64,000 nucleotides of DNA, taken from contig VLJF02000033.1 of assembly GCA_008360975.2 (NCBI GenBank), positions 3,906,001 to 3,970,000 of the forward strand, in the 5' to 3' direction. Numbering within the stretch: position 1 is the first letter of the stretch; each line of letters starts with the position of its first letter. Under the pieces are notes generated by a model, which was given only the letters and a program-made list of their open reading frames with translations, was not told the origin of the DNA and searched no databases. The position numbers and the translations under genes were made by a program. The DNA is from Lichenostomus cassidix (lineage: Eukaryota > Chordata > Aves > Passeriformes > Meliphagidae). Shown piece by piece: positions 55,960-64,000 of this stretch.

Positions 55960-57190
55960 CTGGGGCGGGAGAGACACTCGGGGGGGATGTGAGAGCCAGG
56001 TGGGGATGATGTGGGAGCTACTGCCACCATCAGTGCATGACAGCACTGCACTGCACATTTGTGCACAGCTGCACAAATGGGCAGTGACGTTTCCTGGCTC
56101 TGTTCTCTGCTGCATTCAAACCACATCACAAACAGGAAGCAAACAAAAACCCAAAACGGAGTTTCCTCTGCTGCAGAGCTCACTGAGGCTTTTACCCTAT
56201 ATAAACTTTCCTACTGCAGTCCTTCAGTGTCTTTTCACTCCAATCTGCCCCAAGGCATCAATCACGGTGTGGGGCAGCTTTGGCCTCAGGGCACCCAACA
56301 AATCACAGCAGAATAACTAGTAAAACAAATCCTACAAAAACACCTCCACCCCACCCTTCCCTCCTTCCCGGGTTTCCTTTTATCCCCCATTCCCTCCCTC
56401 CTCCCCACACAGAGGCACAGGGGACTGGGGTCACAGCCAGCTCATGGCACTGCCACCCTCTCAGGCAGAGAATCCTTGTCCTGCTCCAGCCTGGCGTCCT
56501 GCCAGGGCTCCAGGTCACACCGAGGTCCCAGCGGTTCAGGAGAGCAGCAGCTCTTTGGCCTCCTGCCCGGGCCGGGACATTCCAGGTTGTGCAAATCACG
56601 ATATCTCCTGGAGAGCAGCGCACCGAGAGGGGTGGAGCAATTTGTGCCAAGGCTGTGACTCACCTGGCTGATTCTCCCATCACTCCTCATCCTTGAGCGC
56701 TGATTGATCAGAAAGAGGCGGGGGGAGAAACCATCCCGGGTTAGTCCCACATCTCGCCCCCTGGGGCTGCCCCGTTCTGGCAGGGCTCAGCCCTACATCA
56801 CTTTGATTTCCCCCAGAAAGGGAAAACGGCTCCAAATCCCTCTGGCTGTGCAGAGAAGGGGAGACATTTCTCACCTTCTCCACGGCAGCTCCAAGGTTCT
56901 GCCAGCCGCAATGGAACGGGCAGAGGGAGCAGGGCAAGGGACAGCAGTGCCAGTGCTGAGGGGACAGGAGGGAAAACAGAGGCATTTCACAAACATTTAA
57001 TGAAAAAGTAACAAAATAACATAGTATTCAGCAACAAAACATCACATTCTTTATATTATCAGGCACTGAGGTGACGCTGAGAGTCTGTGCAGGGCAGACA
57101 CTGCAGCTAAGGAAGGACATCCCTGTGCTGGGGGTGGGTGGAAAGGAGAAGTAGAGTGCTCAGCACGGAGAAGGTCCTTCCTCCACCCTT
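55960..57190. other. Interval between the convergent lectin genes
   Basis: Holds the 3' flank of the plus-strand lectin and, at about 56400-56760, a second minus-strand copy of the 5' region seen near 51.5-51.9 kb. An ATTAAA on the minus strand at 56996-57001 is the best poly(A) signal for the minus-strand lectin. No further exons recognised. Confidence 0.5.
56440..56765 (-). repeat. Lectin-family 5' region, copy 2, decayed
   Basis: Minus strand: GATCAATCAGCGCTCAAGG, GAGGAGTGATGGGAGAATCA, then a TGGAATGTCCCGGCCCGGG block followed by GCAGGAGGCCAAAGAGCTGC. It matches the copy at 51.5-51.95 kb but lacks the TATA box; the exon-1 frame runs into a stop (CTCTCCTGA) with no donor. Confidence 0.65.
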
Positions 57191-57191
57191 G

Positions 57192-58909
57192 CTACAGTGT
57201 GGGGGTTTGGAGTCTGCTACAGATATACTGCATGTCATTTGAGCAGATCCCACTCCAGAGATAATTCTCAGCCAGATACACACACGGTGCATTGCCCAGC
57301 GCAGGAACCCTGCAGGGAGGAGCAGAGACAGTGATGGAACCTCAGGGAGATACCTTGTGCCCCTGTGCCACCCAGGCCCTGCCTGTGCCCCCCAGCACTC
57401 ACGAGGAGTTGAAGTTGCTGCCATCCACCCACTGCAGCTGCTGGTCCTGTCTGTGCAGCCCGAGCCAATAATCGTTGTTCCTGCTGAAGTTGAACAGGAA
57501 CTCCTGGCAAGGGGAGAGAAGCCAACAATGGGAGCTGCACCTCTGGCCCAGGAGCTCCCCAGGCTCCCCTCAGCCACCCCAAACCCCTCACTCACCATTT
57601 CCCAGTCCTCGAGCACAGCCAGGGAGGCCCCGAGCTCAGAGCACCGAGCCTTAGCCTGATCCCAGGTGAGACGATCGCTCGAGAGGAAGTAGCAGATCCC
57701 GTGGTACCCAACCCAGCCATGGGGACAGGCCAGAAGCAGAGGAGTGTCAGGAGTAACTGCAGTAACCGGAGTGTCTCCATGTCTTCTCTCTGCAGAGAGA
57801 ACAGGTCTGAGGATTCTCCCCTCACGGAGCAGCCCGAGCTCCCATTGGCTGGTTTTCCCGCTCAAACACCTCTACCCGTCACAATTGGCTGATTCAGCCG
57901 TCACTCCTCGCTCTCCCGCGCTGATTGGTCAGGGCGGGGCTGAGGGACGATCCCGGCCGTGAGGGAGCAGTGAGCCCGCAGTGCCCCGAGCGGTTGGGCT
58001 GAGGCTGCTGCTCCTCCTTACCTGACACAGCAGCCAAGGACACCGCCAGAGCCACAGCCAGGAGCAGGAGCAGAGTCAGCACAGCCAGGGTGAGCACGGG
58101 ATGGGATCTGATCCACTTAACAAGAGCTGGAAAGAGCAGCTCGCCGTGAGGATGGAGCTGTCCTGAGCAGGCCCAGCCCTCACATCCCCACCCAACACCC
58201 GGGGAGCACAGGAGGGACTCTCAGCCCTTGTGCTCCTGACTCTACTGGCAGCAGGAGAGACCAGGGATGGGGACACAGCCAGGGACATGGCCAGGGGACT
58301 GCCTGCAGCAGCAGAACTGCCCAGGGCCAGGTGTGTCAGTCCAGCAGAGCACAAGGCCTCTTCCAGAGCCCTGGACACAGCCATACCCTGGCAGCCCTGT
58401 GCTCCTGGGCTCACACTGTCCATTGTCCCCTCCCTACAGGCCACAGTGCTGTCCCTGCACTCACCCAGAAATCCTCCGAGAGTTCTTTTCTGTTTATTCC
58501 TGGTTGCTGATCTGCCCTCGGGATCATGGGGTTCTTTCACACTCCTATTACTGGAGCAGAGTACTTTCTGCACATCCTCATTTGCTTCACACTCACTAGT
58601 GGCACCTTTCTGCTTGTAACAAGTGATTTCTTGTGCCTGAGGAAAATATGTAATCCCACCTGCCAATCTATTCTGGGGATGCAAGATCTCCTTCACAACC
58701 CCATGAGTGGAGCAGAATTCGCTCTCCTCCAGCTCACAGCTGGGATCTCTCTGCTTGGCATGGAGAACACCTGGTTTCTGAGACATCAGCAGTGCTGAGA
58801 AGGCCTTTTTAAGTTCAGCGTTGGACACAGTTTGACAACTACATTGATGGATGGTTAAACAGGGCATGATGAGACATCTGGGCTGGTCCTGGCCCTGCGC
58901 TTTCCCCAT
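57192..58909 (-). CDS. Blec/CLEC2-like C-type lectin with an unusually long repeated N-terminal exon
   Basis: Exons in transcript order: 58909-58465, 58126-58022 (TM), 57789-57596, 57503-57403, 57309-57192; 963 nt, 320 aa, phases 1-1-0-2. The TM (~159-181, LTLAVLTLLLLLAVALAV) and the C-type lectin-like domain (CPHGWVGYHGICYFLSS, WDQAKARCSELGASLAVLE, NNDYWLGLHRQDQQLQWVDG, NAPCVYLAENYLWSGICSND, YICSR) are secure and match Blec/CLEC2-type ligands, with no Ca-binding motif. The first exon is less certain: it is chosen because its donor (TTTCTGG|GTGAGT) is in phase with the TM exon. It encodes about 148 residues, with a repeated element (KQR/KQK...SCELEESEFCS, VKE...P...R). The 57789 acceptor has the better tract; 57756 is an in-phase alternative. 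An upstream non-coding exon near 60.2-60.3 kb is possible. Confidence 0.75.
57815..57965 (-). promoter_or_regulatory. Lectin-family promoter block, copy 3, inside an intron of the Blec-like gene
   Basis: Minus strand: GATCGTCCCTCAGCCCCGCC, GACCAATCAGCGCGGGAGAG, GAGGAGTGACGGCTGAATCA, GCCAATTGTGACGGG, GCCAATGGGAGCTCGG, TCCGTGAGGGGAGAATC. It lies between the TM exon and the first lectin-domain exon. There is no TATA box. It is either a relic of a duplicated gene start or an internal promoter. Confidence 0.6.
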
Positions 58910-59282
58910 GGTCAGGAGGGAGCTGCCAGCTTAGTCCTGCCCTGACACTATAGGTAGGGGGGGACAGAGAAGTGATGTTTCCAGGGCTGTCACTGTCACC
59001 GATGCTCCAAAGGATCCCCTCGAGGCAGAGACTCCACACTCACCAAACCGTGCTGGAACACAAAGAAAGCTCTCAGCTTTGAAGCTCCAATTCAAAAGGG
59101 AGCAGCTCCACCCCAGTTCCCATTGTGGCCAAAGCAGCAGCTCAGGAACAGACAGCAACGATTTTTGGGCACAGCGATGGGATGTACTCATGTCTTGGTT
59201 TAGCCACAAGAAAAAGTAATGAAGCAACAAGGAGAGAACCACAGCAGCAGCACTGGCAGCGTGACATCGCTGGGGTCACACA

Positions 59283-59428
59283 AGGCCAATTCACAGCATG
59301 ACAGAATCCTCTGAGCTGGACAGAACCCACAAGGAACTTCGAGTCTAACTCTTGACAGAATGCCTGCTGTGGGGTGAAATCCCAACCTTGGCATTATCGG
59401 CACCATGCTCTACCCAATGTCCCATTTC
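59283..59428 (-). mobile_element. SINE with tRNA-Ile-like head and CR1-like tail (TguSINE type)
   Basis: Read on the plus strand: a CR1-type 3' end in reverse (GACAGAATCCTCTGAGCTGG, ACCCACAAGGAACTTCGAGT), then AATCCCAACCTTGGCATTAT and GCACCATGCTCTACCCAA, which is the reverse complement of a tRNA-Ile anticodon region and D-arm. This head-tail combination is known from passerine SINEs. Recognised by eye. Confidence 0.65.
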
Positions 59429-60210
59429 TTTTAGCAGCACATGTGTCAAGGCAATAGAGAAACGGTTAAATATATAAATACAGGGTTAGGGTATAAACGT
59501 GTAATGCTAGGGACACGGGATGAGTTCTGGGATGGTTCCAGAGGGAGAAGGAAATCCCCAGCCCCAGCCCAGGCAGCTTCCACATCATCTCCTCTTCCTG
59601 CAGGTTCATTCCCTCCAGATCAGGCACTGAGCTGATGCCGCCAAGAAGCAGCCCGGAGTGACTCAGCATTGTCCCCGGCATGTCCTGCGCTGAGGGTTGG
59701 AGCTCAGGGACAGCGAGCGCGGACAGCGCCCTTTGTGTGCGTTGACAGGGAGGGAGTGGCGGGGAAGGCGGAGCGTGGGCGGTTCTGCCCCCGAGGCGAC
59801 AAGGCGGGACGGGACTCCCCCGGACCGCCTCCTCCTTTCCGTCCCCGAGTGCTTTGGGTTATGAAAGATGTTTTTCTGCTTCCACCCAGCCCCTGGCACG
59901 GACATCTCCCGCTGCACCAGGGGCTCCCAGCCCGGTCCTGCATGGCCAGAAACTGTCCCGATCACAGGAGAGACACCTCTGTGCCCCCCACAGCAAGCGG
60001 GACGAGCCAGCGCTGCTCCGGCATCACCGGCAAGGAGACCGTGGGCAGCCGCTCCCTCAGCGGCCTCAGGCCAGCGGCAACACGGCGCCACAGCCAGGGA
60101 GGGAGGGAGGGAGGGAGACGGGAGAAGGAAGCCGCCACAGCCCCCCTGCCGCCCCCTCCATCCGCCCGCAGCGAGCCCCGAGCCCCGGCACAAGGCAGCG
60201 CGGCTCCCAC

Positions 60211-60460
60211 CTGCGCTGGGACAGCCTCTCCGAGCTGCGCCGCCGCCTCCCCGGGCTCTGCGCTCCGCTCCGGTCACTGCCGCAGCTCTGGGGTCCGGGG
60301 GTCGGTCACTGCCGACGCCCCAGGACCTGTGCTGTCAATGCTGAGAAAGGTGGCTCGTTGCTCAGTGGGTATTTATAGAGAGCAGCTCTGACCAAGCAAC
60401 ACCCAAGACAACGAAGATTTCTGGGAGAATCAGCCAATAGGAATGAGCTATTCCCCTGGA
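60211..60460 (-). promoter_or_regulatory. Minus-strand TATA promoter and candidate non-coding first exon
   Basis: Minus strand: CCTATTGGCTGATTCTCCC (inverted CCAAT) at about 60430-60450, TATAAAT at 60371-60377, then a G/C-rich segment ending in a donor (CAGCGCAG|GTGGGAG) at 60211. The surrounding 59.7-60.3 kb is CpG-rich. It could be the 5' end of the Blec-like gene or of a gene whose remaining exons are not recognised. Confidence 0.5.
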
Positions 60461-63370
60461 CACGCCTCCTTTACCCTTTGGGAAAGTTGGTCTCTTCTGT
60501 CCCAGGCTGCGCTAACTGTTCAAAAAAGCCTTGATAAACAATGTCTTGGCTGAGTTCCACTTGGTCACAAACCTTGTCTCCCTTACACGAGTCCATGAGC
60601 TCCTCTTTTCCCCACCAACAGCCCAACTCGCTTTTTATCCTCCTCCATGACTCAACATGCCTGTTTATCTCACTTTCAGACCAAGCTGACAGCCCTAAGT
60701 GCAGCCAGGGCGAAACACTGCTGTGACTAAAACTTATCTCTCAGGTCCTATAAACAGCAACCCAAAATGAGCCCCTCGGAGCTCTCCTGGAGCAGCTCCT
60801 CCCTCTGAGTGATGCCTTTCCGAGCTGGAAAATCTCCTCTTTGCTGCACTCAGTGATCCCCAAACAACGAGGGACCCTGGGCTGATCCCCTCACTGCTCG
60901 AGGCTCAACCCTTTGCCTGCTGGGGAGATGGACAACCATCCATAGTGAGCATTTAATGTACTTGAGGAGATTTCCTGACAGGAACTGACTCTTTCCATCT
61001 GTGAGCAAACACTGCCCTGAATAATGTGTCAGAAATTCTGCTCGGAGGAGTTTTAGTGCCTCAGACATCTGAGTAAGTCAGGCCTGTAAGTGAGGTTAAG
61101 TCAGAGTTACAAGCCCAGTTAAATGCTGCTGAGTGTTGCTCCACTGTTGAATTGCTCAATTAAGGTTAAATGTTGCTAAGTGTAATTCCTTTTGTTGAAT
61201 TGTTAAGACGTCAGTTAAGGCATAAGTTAAAAGGAAAAAATAAGTTAAAGTACTGGTAAACTGGGAATTGAGGAAGGAGATAGAGGTCAAGGGAATTGTT
61301 TAACTTAGGAGTTGTTTCACTTTTGATTCTCCTCCTCTGGTCTCTCTGATAATAAGTACAATTAATTTCACTATTTTTCCATCTATAGCATGGGCCAAGT
61401 GTGCTCTAAGCACTGAGACTGTCAGGAGAAAAGAGTAAATTCAGGTGTAAAGTCCAGTGCACAGAGGGTTAAATAGGCTGCTTCATGTGTAAACAAGGAA
61501 GCAATAAAAGATAAAAGCTCACCAGGAAGGCAAACACCATCTGTCTCCTGTTTTGATAGGAAAATCCTCTCATAATGTTAGAATAAAAGTACAGAAAATC
61601 CAGGGTATTGCTGGTTTTGATAGTGAAACTCCTGAGATTCATGAGATGTAAATGTGACTCCCAAAAACCCCCAAATCATCAGGAGATGACTAAACTCAAA
61701 GTGATAGCAATCAGAGATGAAATCAGCTACCAGGGAGGGGGAAGGGTTGTTCTGTGTTACAGTTCCTTCATTAGGAAGATTGAGAACAAATCCAAGTGCA
61801 TTTGATAAAAGGATGGACTTTGGCATCCTCAGGTGAAACCCAGGACTCCTCTGAGCTCTTTCTCCTGCAACAGCAGAGAAACTGTGAAGAGAACCAGAAG
61901 GTTCTGCCTCTGGGAAATGGAAAATTGGGATTTTTGGTAGGCACAGGAGCTGTTTATTCCAAATTAAACACCCTGCAAGGGGAATGAAGTGGTGATTTTG
62001 TCACAACTGTCAGTGAAATGAGCTCCTTTTCCATCTAATTGAATTCAAACTGGGGAAATGATGGATAATTCATGGATTTTTGCACTGCCCAGCTCTCCAG
62101 AACCATTAGTAGGAGGGAATTTACTGGAAAAACGGTTTGAAATTCTCTGAGGTCAAAGTTCTGGATTTTGAAATGCCCAAGGTTAAATTCAACTGAGCAG
62201 GAGACAAACTGTGAGGGAATTGCAGACTTGCCTTGGCATGATCAGGGCATGGATCAGAAATTATTATGGTACTGACTTTTGAAATTACTCATAAAGATTT
62301 TATTGTTTTGGCTGATCATACTCAGGCTGTGCTCTAAAAACTTAAGCAAGAATTGATAATTCTGCCTCTGGGCTTGGGAAGTACCAGGCATCTTTTAAAT
62401 TATTCCCTTCTGAGAGCCAAAATCTTTCCCAAGGAATTCTGGCACAATTCCCAGTGGCTCAGGGGTGAATCACTGCCAATTTTCCTGACCAGATCAATGA
62501 TGTGAGTCAAGGATGACCCAGCTGCTAGTGAGGAGTCACAGCCATGGAGCTGCTAAATCAGGATCCCAAAATTCCCTCTGGGACAGAGCCTGAGGTCAGT
62601 GGGACACAGGGGGGACAGAAGGGTTTGGGACACAAGAGAAGCCACTGACTGAGCTCAGTCCTGTTGTACAGTGGGACAGGAAATCACCTTTGAAATTCAA
62701 AATCCTGCTCTGCTTCTGATTCCTAAACCAAAAGCACTTCAGACAATCACAAGGAGTTTACTCCAGCCCAGCTGTGTTTAAAGGCAAGCCTGACAGAGCA
62801 CCTAGATTGGAAACAACACAGAAAGAAATAACTTTTTTTTTGCAACAGAAAATGCACTGCAGGATTTGCATTCCCCATCCTGAAGGAGGTGATTTAATCT
62901 AAAGCTTTACCATGAGTTGTTTGAGCACAGAAGGAAGAAATGGTTGTTGTAACATTTGCATTCCCACTTTGCAGCTGAGGGAAAGAAAAGATCTGGAGGG
63001 ATTGTAAGTATGGTTTGGCTTAGTGCACTCTGAGCAGAGAAAAGTTTTTTATTGGCAGAGTTCATGTTGATCTAAGCCTGCAGGAAGGGGAAAACCAGCT
63101 GAAGTTTCCATTCTGCACTGCAGAGCACAAAGAGAGAACCAAACAAGATGAAAATAACGAAATTACTTGGCTCACAGGGCCAAAAAAGCCACAGAGAGAA
63201 GCACACATTTTGGTTTCACAAGAGATCACCCTACCAGTTATTAAAACTAAATGTGGCGCCAGAGTTTGTCAGTGAACTGAAGCATTAAATTCTAGACAGG
63301 TTCTGAGACAGGAATTTGCTCCAAAATGAAGAAGGAATAACTTTGTATCTGCACTTGGATGCATTTTAAA
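60461..63370. other. Intergenic DNA with no recognised gene
   Basis: Mixed-composition sequence with only short random open frames. No RNA gene, lectin exon or MHC class I/II exon was recognised on either strand. Confidence 0.6.
61076..61560 (+). mobile_element. Possible degenerate solo LTR or other old insertion
   Basis: Two diverged copies of a block of about 48 bp (GTTAAATG(C/T)TGCT(G/A)AGTG ... GTTGAATTG) at 61118-61214 are followed, some 290 bp on, by an AATAAA (61503) and a CTGTCTCCTGTTTTGATAG end. The layout resembles an avian LTR, but I could not define terminal TG/CA or a target-site duplication. Confidence 0.25.
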
Positions 63371-63371
63371 A

Positions 63372-63490
63372 ATTGGTGTTGGGTGCTTTGTAATTGACAT
63401 TGGGTACACTTATAATTGAAGTTAGATATATTGTAGTTGAAGATGGGTATGTTGTAATTGAACTCAGATACACTGTAACTGAAACATCTG
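63372..63490. repeat. Five-copy minisatellite, about 21-24 bp unit
   Basis: Units of the type TGTAATTGAACTCAGATACAC repeat about five times with substitutions. Confidence 0.8.
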
Positions 63491-64000
63491 TCCTAGGTAT
63501 GTCCTGATCCCATGGCAGAGTCCTTGTGACACTTTTTTTGTGCTGGGACTGCTCCAAAAAAACACAGAATCACCAAAAAAGTGGAGACTTGAGACAATAG
63601 AAATTTTCAGTTCTCCTAAAGGTGCTAGATGGAGTGTAAAGATTAACTAGCAGAGAGATAAAAGGGGATAAAGGCGTGCTACAGGATGATAAAGGTGCAC
63701 TGAATTAGGACAGGAACAGAGAAAGAGAACTACAGTGAGGGTTTTGCCAAGTTATGGAATGAGAATCAATTCTGAGGAAAGCTGAGCTGTAACATCAGTG
63801 AGTGCAATCACTAGAAACACCTTTAGACAACCTGCCAGGACCATAAAAGGACTCTGAGCAGGAGGTGGGTGGATGGAAATGAGTACCAGGAAAGGGTTAT
63901 GAATTAGTGAGAAAACGTTCCGTGATGAATATGTGTGATCAGGCTGGAACAAATACCCGATTGTAAAGCTCCACCCACAAGTCAGACCCACGAGATCGTC
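63491..64000. other. Unassigned sequence at the right end of the window
   Basis: No gene, RNA or clear repeat is recognised. Confidence 0.5.

Noticed and set aside
57592..57776. Signal-peptide-like start (METLRLLQLLLTLLCFW) before the lectin domain
   Set aside because: It is out of frame with the lectin domain; the frame that encodes CPHGWVGYHG needs the TM exon upstream.
61076..61560. Firm call of an endogenous retroviral LTR
   Set aside because: No terminal inverted TG/CA, primer-binding site or target duplication could be shown; kept only as a low-confidence feature.

Overview
The window looks like a gene-dense, GC-rich bird microchromosome segment, most likely from a passerine. The evidence is compact vertebrate genes with GT-AG introns, CR1 LINE fragments (53.05-53.2 kb), and a SINE with a tRNA-Ile-like head and a CR1-like tail (59.28-59.43 kb), a combination known from passerines. 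It is the bird counterpart of part of the mammalian MHC class I framework, joined to MGAT1 and to NK-type C-type lectin genes like those of the chicken MHC B locus.

Layout: PPP1R10 last exon and 3' UTR (+, 1-2.66 kb); ABCF1 complete, 26 coding exons, 836 codons (-, 18.49-3.54 kb); GNL1 complete, 12 exons, 574 codons (+, 18.84-27.49 kb); RPP21 complete, 4 exons (-, 31.42-28.21 kb); a short RNF39-like RING gene (+, 32.85-35.56 kb); PPP1R11 complete, 3 exons (-, 39.71-36.91 kb); POLR1H/ZNRD1 complete, 4 coding exons (-, 43.83-40.45 kb); MGAT1 with one coding exon (+, first exon near 45.1 kb, CDS 48.89-50.22 kb). After about 51 kb the composition becomes ordinary. That part holds an inhibitory B-NK/KLRB1-like lectin (+, 53.64-55.96 kb), a convergent Blec/CLEC2-like lectin (-, 58.91-57.19 kb), an orphan lectin-like first exon and repeated promoter blocks. 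From 60.5 to 64 kb I see no gene.

The first seven genes have the same order and relative orientation as in the human class I region (read in reverse), but the class I genes and TRIM genes that lie among them in human are absent. Divergent neighbours share CpG-rich promoters with CCAAT, ETS and CRE-like sites at 18.5-18.8, 31.4-31.5 and 44.7-45.2 kb. Five of the framework genes encode housekeeping functions: translation initiation, a nucleolar-type GTPase, RNase P, PP1 regulation and RNA polymerase I. MGAT1 makes complex N-glycans. The lectin pair resembles an NK receptor and ligand.

The most striking feature is that introns and UTRs up to about 51 kb are almost entirely tandem repeats. In at least eight places the repeat unit contains a copy of an adjacent exon edge with its splice site, or of a poly(A) signal. 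This gives arrays of decoy acceptors, donors or poly(A) signals next to the real ones in GNL1, ABCF1, RNF39, POLR1H and MGAT1. I consider this the best candidate for something undescribed here.
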